Source: Veillonellaceae bacterium
GTDB taxonomy: Bacteria > Bacillota_C > Negativicutes > Veillonellales > Veillonellaceae
Reading direction: 5' to 3'
NCBI GenBank assembly: GCA_902834965.1
Contig: CADFKY010000001.1
Span: 1-52,839, forward strand
Length of the DNA stretch: 52,839 nt
Below the pieces are notes generated by a model. The model had not been told where the DNA came from, searched no databases, and saw only the letters and a list, made by a program, of their open reading frames with translations. This document shows positions 42,550 to 52,766 of this stretch, one piece after another; the first letter of the stretch is position 1, and each line of letters begins with the position of its first letter. Position numbers and translations under genes: made by a program.

Positions 42550-43587
42550 ATGAAACGATGGATTGCTCCGGGCATTTTAGCCCTTTTTGTGGTAGGAATG
42601 TTGACCTATGGCGTAAACTTTTACCATCAAGAACAATTAGAACATGCAAAAGAGCCAGTTCGTGGTGAGATTACAGTTTATACAGACTTACCAAATAATA
42701 TAACTACATTGCTTGCTGATCGTTATGAAGATGAGAAGAATGTAAAAGTTACCGTTATGCCTCTTACAGAGGAGCAAATGGCGCAACGTTCGGCCTCAAA
42801 TGTAGCTGATACATCTGGTGATATTGTACTTACCTCTGAGGATAACCTTGTTGTAGGTGCCAATACTGGAAAATATGCACCTATCGTTAATGAGAAAATT
42901 GACGAGGTTCGTGACAATCTAAAGGATACAAATGGATATTGGGTAGGTCTTTGGTATGATCCTATCGTATTTGTTCAAAATGATACCTTCTACAATGGGA
43001 TAGGTAAATATATTACTACTTGGGACACATTGGGCAAACAAGGTGATTGGTCTATTGTGATGACCGATTTTGTAGCATCCCAAAATGCAGCTAATTTGTT
43101 ATATAACATGGTGGAATATAGAGGCGAGCCTGAGGCACTGAACTATTTATATAGCTTAAAGCCACATATAATACAACATGCTAAGTTCTTGTCTACCCCA
43201 GTTCGTTTAACAGCGCTTGGGGAGTCTAATATCGGCATTGGTAATTTATCTGATGCGGCCCAATATACGCGTCATGGATATCCAATTAAGGTCATTTATC
43301 CAACAGATGGGACCTCTTATTATGTAACTGGGGCGGCCGTATTAAAAAATTCAAAACATAAAGCAGATAGCGTCGAATTTATTAATTGGTTGTTGTCTAC
43401 AAAGACTGCAAAGTATATGGTTGAAAATAACTTCACCTATATATTTACAAACCCAGAAATGGATGAGCCAAAAGACTCATTGGGACATGAGCTAATTTTA
43501 TGGCCTGTAAATGGCGGTTACACCATTGATGGTAAAAAATTATTACTAAATCACTGGGTTAGCCAAGTGCGTTTCCGTAAGGAATAA
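42550..43587 (+). CDS. Extracellular solute-binding protein, family 1-like, membrane-anchored
   Basis: A 345-residue protein with an N-terminal hydrophobic segment (about 5-25) and no Cys lipobox, so a cleavable signal peptide or a signal anchor. The mature region resembles periplasmic-binding proteins of the ferric/thiamine/putrescine type: ITVYTDLPNNITTLLADRYE at the N-terminus, then GLWYDPIVFVQND, and ADSVEFINWLLSTKTAKYM near the C-terminus. The ligand is unknown; no permease or ATPase is next to it. ATG start with ATAGGAGG 7 nt upstream. It sits alone between ygiQ and rimO. Confidence 0.75.
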   Translation: MKRWIAPGILALFVVGMLTYGVNFYHQEQLEHAKEPVRGEITVYTDLPNNITTLLADRYEDEKNVKVTVMPLTEEQMAQRSASNVADTSGDIVLTSEDNLVVGANTGKYAPIVNEKIDEVRDNLKDTNGYWVGLWYDPIVFVQNDTFYNGIGKYITTWDTLGKQGDWSIVMTDFVASQNAANLLYNMVEYRGEPEALNYLYSLKPHIIQHAKFLSTPVRLTALGESNIGIGNLSDAAQYTRHGYPIKVIYPTDGTSYYVTGAAVLKNSKHKADSVEFINWLLSTKTAKYMVENNFTYIFTNPEMDEPKDSLGHELILWPVNGGYTIDGKKLLLNHWVSQVRFRKE

Positions 43588-43651
43588 CTCAGTTATATAG
43601 ATCCTATTAAGGTAGTAAATTGAAAATAATCTTGTTAAGAAAGGATATAGA

Positions 43652-44998
43652 ATGGGTAAGAAATTAGGATATGTTAGCCTAGGTTGTGCTAAAAACTTAG
43701 TAGATACAGAGGTAATGTTAGGCTTATTGAAAGATAATGGCTATACGATTACAGAGGACCTAAGCGAAGCAGATCTTATCGTCGTAAATACCTGTACTTT
43801 TATTGAGAAAGCCAAAGCGGAGTCTATCAATACCATTCTTGAGGTAGCTCAATATAAAGAAGATGGTACATGTAAAGGCCTTATTGTAGCAGGTTGCTTA
43901 AGTCAGCAATATCAGGATGAGCTATTCAAAGAAATTCCTGAAATTGATGCTTTGATTGGTACAGGTGCATGGGACCAAATCATGGTAGCTGTTGATGCTA
44001 TTGAGCATGGCAATCGTAGTTGTATCATGGAAAATATTACAAATATCTATGATGAACGCATGCCTCGTATTCAAACAACACCTCGTTACAGTGCATATGT
44101 AAAAATTGCGGAAGGCTGTAACAATGGTTGTACCTTCTGCATTATTCCAAAGGTGCGTGGTGCATTCCGCAGTCGTACTATCGAGTCTATTAAGGCTGAA
44201 GTGGAACGATTAGCTGCAGCAGGTGTTAAGGAAGTTGTTCTGATTGCTCAAGATACAACTAGTTATGGTATTGACCTTAACGATGGAAAGCCTTTGTTGA
44301 CTACATTGCTTAAGGAGTTAACTACGGTAGAAGGTATCGAATGGATTCGCATGTTATACCTATATCCAACATTCTTCTCCGATGAATTGTTAGATCTTAT
44401 CGTTAATGAGCCAAAACTTTGTAAATATGTAGACATTCCATTACAACATGTTAATAACGATATTTTAAAACAAATGAATCGTCGAGATGATCGCAATGAT
44501 ATTGAACGGTTGCTTAAGAAAATTAGAAATGCTCCTACACATATTACATTGCGTACATCTATTATTGTTGGCTTCCCTGGTGAAACAGATGAGCAATTTG
44601 AGGAACTTTGCGACTTTGTAAAAGAAATCAAATTTGATAATATGGGTGTATTTACTTACTCTCAAGAGGAAGGTACACCAGCTGGTGCGCGTGAAGACCA
44701 AGTGCCAGAAGAGGTCAAAGAAGACCGTTATCATATTCTCATGTCCATCCAAGCCGCTATTTCTGAAGAAAATAACCGCGATTTAGAAGGTACTATTGAC
44801 TATGCAATGGTAGAAGAAATCGAGGAAGGTGAGAATGGTACATTACTCGCTAAAGGACGCTTAAAATCTCAAGCACCTGATGTAGACGGTAATATGTACA
44901 TTGAAGACTGCGGAGAAGAGATTCAACCTGGAGATATTCTTAAGGTACAAGTAGAGCAGGGCTTTGCTTACGACGTAGTAGCTACGGTTGTAGAATAA
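43652..44998 (+). CDS. rimO: Ribosomal protein S12 methylthiotransferase RimO
   Basis: A radical SAM methylthiotransferase that modifies Asp88 of ribosomal protein S12. The 448-residue product has the UPF0004 N-terminal domain with three cluster cysteines (C12, C48, C82), the radical SAM motif C156-x3-C160-x2-C163 (CNNGCTFC), and a C-terminal TRAM domain (about 375-445). The start MGKKLGYVSLGCAKNLVD is RimO-like; MiaB differs in this region. ATG start with GAAAGGAT 7 nt upstream. cinA follows after 37 nt. Confidence 0.95.
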   Translation: MGKKLGYVSLGCAKNLVDTEVMLGLLKDNGYTITEDLSEADLIVVNTCTFIEKAKAESINTILEVAQYKEDGTCKGLIVAGCLSQQYQDELFKEIPEIDALIGTGAWDQIMVAVDAIEHGNRSCIMENITNIYDERMPRIQTTPRYSAYVKIAEGCNNGCTFCIIPKVRGAFRSRTIESIKAEVERLAAAGVKEVVLIAQDTTSYGIDLNDGKPLLTTLLKELTTVEGIEWIRMLYLYPTFFSDELLDLIVNEPKLCKYVDIPLQHVNNDILKQMNRRDDRNDIERLLKKIRNAPTHITLRTSIIVGFPGETDEQFEELCDFVKEIKFDNMGVFTYSQEEGTPAGAREDQVPEEVKEDRYHILMSIQAAISEENNRDLEGTIDYAMVEEIEEGENGTLLAKGRLKSQAPDVDGNMYIEDCGEEIQPGDILKVQVEQGFAYDVVATVVE

Positions 44999-45035
44999 AA
45001 CACAGCTCGATACATTCGATTGTGGAGGTGATCTG

Positions 45036-46283
45036 ATGATTGTAGAACTCATTTCTACAGGTTCAGAGTTATTGCTAGGTGATACAGTTAACACTAATGT
45101 ATCTTGGCTAGCACAAGAATTAAATAAATTAGGATATACTATTGCTCATCAATCTGTCGTAGGGGATAACCCAAAGCGTATGGCTGAAGTTTTTCAGTTA
45201 GCTAGCTCTCGGGCAGACATTGTTATTAGTACTGGTGGGCTTGGCCCGACACAGGGCGATATTACACGGAATGTATTGGCCGATTCTGTGGGCCGGAAGA
45301 TTATATTTAATCAAGAGGCGATGTATGAGGTTGAAAAATTTTTCCAACGTGTAAAACGTACTGTGCCAGATGCAAGTCGTCGAGAAGCACAATTGCCAGA
45401 AGGTGCAAAGGTACTACATAATCCGGTAGGTGTAGCACCAGGTGTTGTCGTTGAAGACGGAGATACTACATATATTCTTTTGCCAGGACCTCCTGGTGAA
45501 ATGAAGGGCATGTTCCAAGATAGTGTAGTTCCATATTTGTATGAGCGCTTTGGTTCACAAGGTGTGGTTACCTCTTATCGATATGGTATATATGATATTC
45601 GCGAAATTGATTTGGAAAATACCTTAATGGATCTCATTAAGAATCAATCAAATCCGACTATAGCGTTGTTAATCAAAAAAGGCTATATTGAGGTGCGCAT
45701 TACGGCTAAGGCTGATACCTTAGAGGCCGCATATGAGCTTCTCAATCCTTGGGATGCTATCATTCGAGAACGGTTAAGCTCTCGGGTAGGTCGCGATTTA
45801 TCTATTTCCATGGAGGAAACTCTGGGTCGTGCTTTATTAGAGGAACATAGTACGATTAGTACTGCTGAATCCTGTACTTCTGGCTTAGTCGGTAAGTTGT
45901 TGACTAATGTCAGTGGCAGCAGTGAATACTATATGGGCGGTGTTATCTCCTATAGTAATGATGTGAAACATCGTGTATTAGGTGTACCTCAAGATATGTT
46001 AGATACCTATGGGGCCGTTAGTGAGCAAGTTGCTAAGGCTATGGCCGAGGGGGCACGAACTGTTGGTCAAACAACATATGCCGTTTCTACAACCGGTATA
46101 GCTGGTCCTGGCGGTGGTAGTCCTGAAAAGCCTGTTGGTCTTGTATGGTTTGGGGTTACCGGACCTCATGGAACAGTGGCTCATAAGGCTAATTTAATTG
46201 GTAATCGTGAAGATATTAGACAAAGTGCAGCAGAACTAGCACTTTACTATGTTTATACTTATATAACAGAAAAGGGGAAATAA
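45036..46283 (+). CDS. cinA: CinA: competence/damage-inducible protein, NMN deamidase
   Basis: The 415-residue product has an N-terminal MoeA/MogA-like ADP-ribose pyrophosphatase domain ([28 protein letters not shown]) and a C-terminal PncC nicotinamide-nucleotide amidase domain ([34 protein letters not shown]). It recycles NMN to NaMN. GGAGGTGATCTG precedes the ATG. It stops 4 nt before recA; cinA-recA is the Bacillus/Streptococcus order, where it can be part of competence induction; no competence gene is seen here. Confidence 0.94.
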   Translation: MIVELISTGSELLLGDTVNTNVSWLAQELNKLGYTIAHQSVVGDNPKRMAEVFQLASSRADIVISTGGLGPTQGDITRNVLADSVGRKIIFNQEAMYEVEKFFQRVKRTVPDASRREAQLPEGAKVLHNPVGVAPGVVVEDGDTTYILLPGPPGEMKGMFQDSVVPYLYERFGSQGVVTSYRYGIYDIREIDLENTLMDLIKNQSNPTIALLIKKGYIEVRITAKADTLEAAYELLNPWDAIIRERLSSRVGRDLSISMEETLGRALLEEHSTISTAESCTSGLVGKLLTNVSGSSEYYMGGVISYSNDVKHRVLGVPQDMLDTYGAVSEQVAKAMAEGARTVGQTTYAVSTTGIAGPGGGSPEKPVGLVWFGVTGPHGTVAHKANLIGNREDIRQSAAELALYYVYTYITEKGK

Positions 46284-46287
46284 AAGA

Positions 46288-47328
46288 ATGGCTGTAGATG
46301 GCAGACAAGCAGCGTTGGATAACGCGTTAAAACAAATTGAAAAAGATTTTGGTAAAGGTGCTATTATGCGTCTTGGTGAAGCAGCAGATCGCATGAACGT
46401 AGAGGTTATCTCCTCTGGTTCTCTTGCTATCGATATCGCTGTTGGTGTAGGTGGGTTCCCTCGTGGCCGTGTAATTGAAATTTACGGTCCAGAATCCTCT
46501 GGTAAAACAACAGTAGCTCTTCACGCTGTAGCAGAAGCGCAAAAACAAGGTGGCATTGCAGCGTTCATTGATGCAGAGCATGCGATGGATCCTGTATATG
46601 CTCGCAACTTGGGTGTAGACATCAATAACTTGTTGATTTCTCAACCAGATAATGGTGAACAAGCTCTTGAAATTACAGAAGCCCTTGTTCGCAGTGGCGC
46701 TGTAGATATCGTCGTAGTTGACTCCGTTGCAGCATTGGTTCCTAAAGCCGAAATCGACGGCGAGATGGGCGATGCTCACGTAGGTCTACAAGCTCGTTTG
46801 ATGAGTAAAGCATTGCGTAAATTGACTGGTATTATCAGCAAATCTAAAACTGTTGTTATCTTTATCAACCAATTGCGTGAAAAAGTAGGCGTAATGTTTG
46901 GTAATCCTGAAACTACAACAGGTGGTCGTGCGTTGAAATTCTATTCCTCCGTACGTCTTGATGTTCGTAAGGGTGAATTGATTAAAGCTAATAACGAAAA
47001 TGTTGGTGCTCGAACTAAAGTTAAAGTTGTTAAAAATAAAGTAGCACCTCCATTCAAAACAGCTGAGTTTGATTTGATGTACGGTGAAGGTATCTCCAAA
47101 GCTGGTACACTTATCGATATCGGCACAAATATGGAAATCATCAATAAATCTGGTGCATGGTATTCCTATAACGGTGAACGCATGGGCCAAGGTAAAGAAG
47201 CAGCTAAACAATATTTGTTAGATAATCCACAAATCGCTGATGAAATCGATCGTATTATTCGCGATACATTAGCTGTTGGTACAGAAGAAATTGATGTAAT
47301 CGGTGAAGAAGTAACTGAAGAAGTATAA
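46288..47328 (+). CDS. recA: Recombinase A
   Basis: The strand-exchange ATPase and SOS co-protease. The 346-residue product has the Walker [10 protein letters not shown] (67-75), the [14 protein letters not shown] block ([10 protein letters not shown]), [20 protein letters not shown], and the DNA loop region [23 protein letters not shown]. Full length. ATG start with AAAGGGG 8 nt upstream, 4 nt after cinA. recX follows 2 nt after the stop. I see no clear LexA-type box in front of it; transcription comes from the cinA side. Confidence 0.97.
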   Translation: MAVDGRQAALDNALKQIEKDFGKGAIMRLGEAADRMNVEVISSGSLAIDIAVGVGGFPRGRVIEIYGPESSGKTTVALHAVAEAQKQGGIAAFIDAEHAMDPVYARNLGVDINNLLISQPDNGEQALEITEALVRSGAVDIVVVDSVAALVPKAEIDGEMGDAHVGLQARLMSKALRKLTGIISKSKTVVIFINQLREKVGVMFGNPETTTGGRALKFYSSVRLDVRKGELIKANNENVGARTKVKVVKNKVAPPFKTAEFDLMYGEGISKAGTLIDIGTNMEIINKSGAWYSYNGERMGQGKEAAKQYLLDNPQIADEIDRIIRDTLAVGTEEIDVIGEEVTEEV

Positions 47329-47330
47329 TC

Positions 47331-47774
47331 ATGAGTGACGAAACGATGCAAGCTGCTATGGATCAAGCGTATCGCTTCCTAGCTCAACGATTTCTTAGTT
47401 CCTATGAACTGACACAAAAAATGAGACGTAAACAAATCGAGGACCCAATCATTGAGCGGGTCCTTGAACGCCTTAGAGACTATGATTACATCAATGATGA
47501 GCGCTTATCTGAGCAAGTATTGGCGTACTTGATGAAAGAACAAAAATACGGTGCGTATATGATTAAGCAAAAGATGAAGCTGCGAGGTCTTACAGTGCCT
47601 CAGGAAATCTCTAATTATGATGAAGTGAAAGCCGCTTATCGCGTAGTAGAGAAAAAATTTGGCTCCATTCTCAATGAAGAAGACACTCCTCGTGTAAAAG
47701 TATTTAATTTTCTCAAATATAGAGGATTTTCAACGAGCACTATCCAAGTTGTATGCAATGATTTTTATGAATAG
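47331..47774 (+). CDS. recX: Regulatory protein RecX
   Basis: A small three-helix-repeat protein that inhibits or disassembles RecA filaments. The 147-residue product is helical and polar with RFLAQRFLSSYELTQKMRR, DPIIERVLERLRDYDYINDERL and KYGAYMIKQKMKLRGL typical of RecX. ATG 2 nt after the recA stop, so expression is coupled. Its 3' end holds the left arm of a candidate terminator (47736-47786). Confidence 0.92.
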   Translation: MSDETMQAAMDQAYRFLAQRFLSSYELTQKMRRKQIEDPIIERVLERLRDYDYINDERLSEQVLAYLMKEQKYGAYMIKQKMKLRGLTVPQEISNYDEVKAAYRVVEKKFGSILNEEDTPRVKVFNFLKYRGFSTSTIQVVCNDFYE

Positions 47775-47786
47775 ATAGTGCTTTTT
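47736..47786 (+). terminator. Possible terminator at the recX end
   Basis: AGCACTATC (47736-47744) pairs perfectly with GATAGTGCT (47774-47782), 9 bp, followed by T5. The loop is long (29 nt) and the left arm and loop lie within recX, so efficiency is uncertain. Confidence 0.55.
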
Positions 47787-47813
47787 AAGAGGCCTTACTA
47801 GGCTTGTAAAATC

Positions 47814-47842
47814 TTGACAGAAAGGGCTTTCAAGTCTAAAAT
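47814..47842 (+). promoter_or_regulatory. Consensus sigma-A promoter of rny
   Basis: TTGACA (47814-47819), exact 17-nt spacer, TAAAAT (47837-47842). The predicted leader is about 100 nt. It contains tiny ORFs, e.g. from ATG 47894 (16 codons), none with a good ribosome binding site. Confidence 0.85.
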
Positions 47843-47950
47843 TAATAATAGCCTTATTTATTTATATGATGATATGGCTAAATGATAATTTTAATGCATG
47901 AAGGGCATAAAAAGGAGCATGAAAGCTCAATTTTGAGAATTTAAGAGGAG

Positions 47951-49495
47951 GTGAGACTGATTTTAGAGTATAGTCTAATTGCAGTGGTAATGGTACTGAT
48001 TGGACTAGGGGTAGGCTATTTTTTAAGAAAAAATATTGCTGAAGGAAAACTGAATCAAGCTGAGCAAGAGGCTGCACGTATCATCGCTAACGGTGAACGC
48101 ACAGCTGAGTCTAAAAAGAAAGAAGCTTTATTAGAAGCGAAAGAAGAAATTCATAAGCTCCGTTCTGATGTAGAACGAGAAAATAAAGATCGCCGTTCTG
48201 AACTTCAACGTATGGAACGTCGTATTCTTCAAAAAGAAGAATCTTTGGATAAAAAATTAGACAATATTGAGCACAAAGAGGAAGCTTTACATCGCAAAGA
48301 AGCTGACTTAGCCCAAAGCCGTGAAAAAATTGAAGCTTTGTATGAAAAACAAATGGCAGAATTGGAACGTATTTCTGGTATGACATTTGAAGAAGCTAAG
48401 AATATCTTGTTAACGAATGTGGAACAAGAAATTCGTCATGAAACGGCGATTATGGTTAAGGAAATGGAGCAGCAAGCTAAGGATGACGCGGAGAAAAAAG
48501 CAAAAGAAATTATCTCCTCTGCTATCCAACGTTGCGCAGCTGACCATGTAGCGGAGACTACCGTATCCGTAGTGGCATTGCCTAATGATGAAATGAAGGG
48601 TCGCATTATCGGTCGTGAAGGCCGTAATATTCGTGCACTCGAAACATTAACAGGTATTGACTTGATTATCGATGACACACCAGAAGCAGTTATTCTTTCC
48701 GGCTTCGATCCAATTCGTCGTGAAGTGGCTCGTATTGCGCTGGAAAAATTGATTGTAGATGGTCGTATCCATCCAGCTCGTATTGAAGAAATGGTTGGTA
48801 AAGCTCGTAAAGAGGTTGACCAAACTATTAAAGAAGCTGGTGAACAAGCAACATTTGAAGCTGATGTTCATGGCTTACATCCTGAAATTGTAAAGATTTT
48901 AGGTCGTTTGAAATATCGTACTAGTTACGGTCAAAACGTTTTGAAACATTCTATTGAAGTATCTCATTTAGCAGGTTTGATGGCAGCTGAACTAGGCTGT
49001 GATGTAACATTGGCTAAACGAGGTGGTTTGATCCATGATATTGGTAAAGCATTGGACCGTGAACTTGAGGGTTCTCATGTTCAAATCGGTGTTGATGTGG
49101 CTCGTAAATATCGTGAAAGCGCAGCAGTAATTAACTGCATTGGCGCTCATCATGGTGATGAAGAGTTCCAATCTGTAGAAGCTGTATTAGTTGCAGCTGC
49201 TGATGCTATCTCTGCGGCTCGTCCTGGAGCACGTCGAGAAACATTAGAAAACTACTTGAAACGTTTATCTAAATTGGAAGAAATCGCTGAATCCTTCGAA
49301 GGCGTTGAAAAATGTTTTGCTATTCAAGCCGGTCGTGAGATTCGCGTTGTAGTAAAACCGGATAAGATTGATGAAGCTGAGTCTACATTACTCGTTCGGA
49401 ATATCGTAAAACGCATCGAGTCTGAACTCGAATATCCAGGCCAAATTAAGGTCGTAATTATTCGTGAAACTCGCGTTGTGGATTACGCAAAATAA
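47951..49495 (+). CDS. rny: Ribonuclease Y
   Basis: A membrane-anchored endoribonuclease that initiates mRNA turnover in firmicutes. The product (up to 514 residues) has an N-terminal transmembrane helix (about 5-25), a long coiled coil (about 30-180), a KH domain (about 205-265, [19 protein letters not shown]) and an HD domain with HDIGKAL (metal ligands H, D). It is close to the 520 residues of Bacillus RNase Y. Start is problematic: the GTG at 47951 lies inside AGGAGGTG, while CTG 47957 and ATT 47960 lie 5 and 8 nt after it. Has its own consensus promoter. Confidence 0.95.
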   Translation: MRLILEYSLIAVVMVLIGLGVGYFLRKNIAEGKLNQAEQEAARIIANGERTAESKKKEALLEAKEEIHKLRSDVERENKDRRSELQRMERRILQKEESLDKKLDNIEHKEEALHRKEADLAQSREKIEALYEKQMAELERISGMTFEEAKNILLTNVEQEIRHETAIMVKEMEQQAKDDAEKKAKEIISSAIQRCAADHVAETTVSVVALPNDEMKGRIIGREGRNIRALETLTGIDLIIDDTPEAVILSGFDPIRREVARIALEKLIVDGRIHPARIEEMVGKARKEVDQTIKEAGEQATFEADVHGLHPEIVKILGRLKYRTSYGQNVLKHSIEVSHLAGLMAAELGCDVTLAKRGGLIHDIGKALDRELEGSHVQIGVDVARKYRESAAVINCIGAHHGDEEFQSVEAVLVAAADAISAARPGARRETLENYLKRLSKLEEIAESFEGVEKCFAIQAGREIRVVVKPDKIDEAESTLLVRNIVKRIESELEYPGQIKVVIIRETRVVDYAK

Positions 49496-49514
49496 TATGC
49501 TATAAGCGATAAGT

Positions 49515-49544
49515 ATAGGCTGCAATGATTTCATTGCAGCCTAT
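49515..49544 (+). terminator. Terminator-like hairpin after rny
   Basis: A perfect 14-bp stem (49515-49528 with 49531-49544) with a tiny loop, 20 nt after the rny stop. The following sequence (TATTATTATC) is only weakly T-rich, so it may be a weak terminator or a 3'-end-protecting hairpin. Confidence 0.65.
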
Positions 49545-49576
49545 TATTATCAAATATTATTCGCAGACTATTAAAA

Positions 49577-49641
49577 GATACGGCGTATAGGAATCACCAT
49601 GTATTGATCCTAAATAGATGGTGATTCCTATGATTCGTATC
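49577..49641. other. Two-stage 65-nt hairpin between rny and dnaG
   Basis: A perfect 14-bp inner stem ATAGGAATCACCAT / ATGGTGATTCCTAT (49587-49600, 49618-49631), 17-nt loop, a 4x4 internal loop (GCGT opposite GATT), and an outer 6-bp stem GATACG / CGTATC (49577-49582, 49636-49641). No T tract follows. Function unknown; it may be a leader of dnaG-rpoD, a small RNA or a short repeat element. Confidence 0.8.
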
Positions 49642-49746
49642 AGTTACTCAATCGGTCGACTTGATAATTGATTAAATTACTTTACAAATAGAGGATTTTT
49701 TATTTGTATATCGAATTAATATATATAAGGGAAGGAGGCGTTGGCT

Positions 49747-51519
49747 ATGAGCCGATATTTTGAAAATGAATTGATTGAACAAATCAAAGATGCAAATGAT
49801 ATTGTATCTGTAATATCTGAGCATGTAGCCTTAAAGAAACGGGGCAAGAACTATTGGGGTTGTTGTCCATTTCATAATGAAAAGACGCCGTCCTTTAGTG
49901 TTGCCCCTGAAAAGGGCTTTTATTATTGTTTTGGCTGTCATGCATCGGGAAATGTCATTAAATTCCTTATGGAACTTGAGCATTTAAGCTTTGTTGAGGT
50001 CTTAGAGCGCCTTGCTAATCGCGCTAATATTCCATTGCCAGAGGCTAAGCTTTCACCAGAACAACGAGCTCGAGACGAACGACGGAAAAAACTATATGAA
50101 GCGTCAGAACTAGCGGCTACATTTTTCCATAACTGCCTTACTCAAACATCGATTGGTAAGGTTGGCCTTGATTACTTAAAAAAACGGGGCCTTACAAAAG
50201 AGACGATTGAAAAATTTAAATTAGGCTTTGCTCCAGATGGTTGGGATAAGTTGTATCGTGCCTTCCACGAACGAGGCATTGATGATTCCATTCTCTTGGA
50301 GCTAAATCTAGTTCGTAAGAACCAAAAGGGACAGTTTTACGATTTCTTTAGAAACCGTATTATGTTCCCCATTATGGATGGGAAAGGTCGTGTAGTTGCC
50401 TTTGGTGGACGTGTCATGGATGACAGTACGCCCAAATATTTGAACTCACCAGAATCAGCCATCTTTGAAAAGGGGAAACTATTATTTGCCTTTGATAAGG
50501 CTTATAAATCCATTCGTCAAGAACGACAGGCTATCCTTGTGGAAGGGTATATGGACGTTATATCTGCCCATAACCATGGTGTTACTAATGTGGTAGCATC
50601 TTTGGGGACAGCTTATACACGAGACCATGGGCATATCTTGATGCGGCAGGCCGATGAAATTGTGCTGGCCTATGATATGGATGGAGCAGGTCGTCAAGCG
50701 GCGGCTAGAGCTATAGAATTATTGCAAAATACGGACTTCAAGGTGCGTGTCCTCGCTATGCCAGATGGCAAAGATCCAGATGATTATGTACGTAATCATG
50801 GAGGACAAGCATTTAAAGATTTAGTGGCTAAAGCGGTTAAGCCTCTTGATTATTTATTAAGTGAGTCCCTAATTAAACACGATACAAATGATACGGAAGG
50901 GAAGCAAGCTGTTTTGGCTGATGTATTCCCGTATATTGCTAATATAGATAGTCAAACACAACGGGATGATGCATTAAAAACATTGGCATTACCTTTGTGG
51001 CTTGATAATAGTAGTATCTTTAGATATTTCAGAGACTATGTAAAAAAAGGACAAATTGAATTAGTGGATACTGCATCTGCACCTTTGCCAACACAGGATT
51101 TACCTAAAGGTGATGCAGAGAAATTATTGTCCTTAGCCTTTACAGATGGTGAAGTGTTACAACATATGATGAGCTACTTGCCATTAGAGGACTTTGAAAA
51201 AATTGAATATCGCGGTATAATAGAAAAGATATTCACCTTATTTAAACAAGAAGGTCGTCTAGATGATACTACCATTCAGTCTGTTTTATCCCCATCGGAG
51301 TATGATATTTACTCTAGATTGGTTGTTATGAGTGACGATGAATATAAGGTGCAAGTGCCTGGATTAATCCGCAAGATAAGGCTTCATTCATTGCGTGAAC
51401 AGTATAAAGCGCATTCAATTATGGCGGATCAACTAAAACGGGCAGGAGATTCGACATTTATTAGCGAATTACATAAGTGTCAGGAAATACAGAACTTAAT
51501 TAGAGAATGGTCTAAGTAA
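49747..51519 (+). CDS. dnaG: DNA primase
   Basis: Synthesises RNA primers at the replication fork. The 590-residue product has the CHC2 zinc finger C40-x2-H43 ... C61-x2-C64, the DnaG N-terminal block FRNRIMFPI, a TOPRIM domain with VEGYMDVI (catalytic E) and YDMDGAG, and the C-terminal helicase-binding domain. ATG 49747 has AAGGAGG 8 nt upstream; the in-frame TTG at 49741 is too close to it. It precedes rpoD by 23 nt, a macromolecular-synthesis operon without rpsU. Confidence 0.96.
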   Translation: MSRYFENELIEQIKDANDIVSVISEHVALKKRGKNYWGCCPFHNEKTPSFSVAPEKGFYYCFGCHASGNVIKFLMELEHLSFVEVLERLANRANIPLPEAKLSPEQRARDERRKKLYEASELAATFFHNCLTQTSIGKVGLDYLKKRGLTKETIEKFKLGFAPDGWDKLYRAFHERGIDDSILLELNLVRKNQKGQFYDFFRNRIMFPIMDGKGRVVAFGGRVMDDSTPKYLNSPESAIFEKGKLLFAFDKAYKSIRQERQAILVEGYMDVISAHNHGVTNVVASLGTAYTRDHGHILMRQADEIVLAYDMDGAGRQAAARAIELLQNTDFKVRVLAMPDGKDPDDYVRNHGGQAFKDLVAKAVKPLDYLLSESLIKHDTNDTEGKQAVLADVFPYIANIDSQTQRDDALKTLALPLWLDNSSIFRYFRDYVKKGQIELVDTASAPLPTQDLPKGDAEKLLSLAFTDGEVLQHMMSYLPLEDFEKIEYRGIIEKIFTLFKQEGRLDDTTIQSVLSPSEYDIYSRLVVMSDDEYKVQVPGLIRKIRLHSLREQYKAHSIMADQLKRAGDSTFISELHKCQEIQNLIREWSK

Positions 51520-51542
51520 TATAATGTAAAAAGGAGAGCGCT

Positions 51543-52706
51543 GTGGCTAAGAAAGTACAAAAAAGTCAAATAGAGGAGATTGTTGAACAACTTCTTGAAA
51601 AAGGCCGAAAAACCGGCGTGTTGACACAATCAGAGATTTCAGATGCTCTTCATGAGCAGACTGATCTTACTGCAGAACAATTAGATGATATTTATACTAC
51701 ATTTGGTAAGTTAAATATTGAAGTCGTGGCTGATATCGACGGTGAGGACGCTGATGCTAATCCAATAGAGCCAGAAGAAGAGGATGAAGAGGATACTTCT
51801 AGTGAAAAGAATATCTCCATCGATTTAAGTGTAGACTCTGGCGTTAACATTGATGATCCAGTACGTATGTACCTCAAAGAAATCGGTCGTGTTCCATTGC
51901 TTTCCGCTGATGAGGAAATTGTTTTAGCTAAGCAAATTGAAGCTGGCGCAGCAGAAGATGCTACATATAAAGACATTCAACTTGCCAAAAAGGCTAAGAA
52001 AAAATTGGTAGATGCTAACTTGCGCCTAGTAGTAAGTATTGCAAAACGCTATGTAGGTCGTGGTATGTTATTCTTGGACTTGATTCAAGAAGGTAACTTG
52101 GGCCTTATTAAAGCTGTAGATAAGTTCGACTATACAAAGGGTTATAAATTCTCCACATATGCTACATGGTGGATTCGTCAAGCCATTACTCGTGCTATTG
52201 CGGACCAAGCTCGTACAATTCGTATTCCAGTACATATGGTAGAAACAATCAATAAATTGATTCGTATTTCCCGACAATTGTTGCAAGATAAAGGTCGTGA
52301 ACCATTACCAGAGGAAATTGCAGAAGGTATGGGGATTACGGTAGAGCGTGTGCGTGAAATTCAAAAAATCGCACAAGAACCAGTATCATTGGAAACTCCA
52401 ATTGGTGAAGAGGAAGACTCTCACTTAGGAGACTTCATTGAAGACCAAGATGCTATTGCTCCAGATGATGCAGCTAGCTACATCTTATTACAAGAACAAA
52501 TTGAAGATGTATTTACATGCTTAACTGACCGTGAGCAACAAGTATTGATCTTGCGCTTTGGTTTGAAAGATGGTAAACCACGTACATTGGAAGAAGTAGG
52601 TCAACATTTCAATGTAACCCGTGAACGTATCCGTCAAATCGAAGGTAAAGCGCTTACTAAATTGCGCAATCGTGGTAAACGGGATAAAATTAAAGACTTC
52701 TTATAA
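51543..52706 (+). CDS. rpoD: Primary sigma factor RpoD (sigma A)
   Basis: The housekeeping sigma subunit. The 387-residue product has region 1.1 (about 1-60), an acidic linker ([13 protein letters not shown]), region 1.2 ([17 protein letters not shown]), region 2 with the -10-reading helix ([14 protein letters not shown]), region 3 and region 4 with the -35-reading helix ([14 protein letters not shown]). The start is GTG, 7 nt after AAGGAG. It is of B. subtilis SigA type (371 residues). Consensus TTGACA/TATAAT elements throughout this window fit its specificity. Followed by a strong terminator. Confidence 0.97.
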   Translation: MAKKVQKSQIEEIVEQLLEKGRKTGVLTQSEISDALHEQTDLTAEQLDDIYTTFGKLNIEVVADIDGEDADANPIEPEEEDEEDTSSEKNISIDLSVDSGVNIDDPVRMYLKEIGRVPLLSADEEIVLAKQIEAGAAEDATYKDIQLAKKAKKKLVDANLRLVVSIAKRYVGRGMLFLDLIQEGNLGLIKAVDKFDYTKGYKFSTYATWWIRQAITRAIADQARTIRIPVHMVETINKLIRISRQLLQDKGREPLPEEIAEGMGITVERVREIQKIAQEPVSLETPIGEEEDSHLGDFIEDQDAIAPDDAASYILLQEQIEDVFTCLTDREQQVLILRFGLKDGKPRTLEEVGQHFNVTRERIRQIEGKALTKLRNRGKRDKIKDFL

Positions 52707-52721
52707 GATATTGAATCTCTT

Positions 52722-52765
52722 AAGGGTTGTAATACAGTGCTATTGTGCTGTGTTGCAACCCTTTT
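52722..52765 (+). terminator. Rho-independent terminator after rpoD
   Basis: A 16-bp stem with G-U pairs (52722-52737 with 52748-52763), a 10-nt loop and a T4 end. Confidence 0.9.
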
Positions 52766-52766
52766 G

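Noticed and set aside
46786..47211. 141-codon minus-strand ORF inside recA
   Set aside because: Shadow of recA with Phe/Cys/Thr-rich composition produced by reverse reading of its codons.
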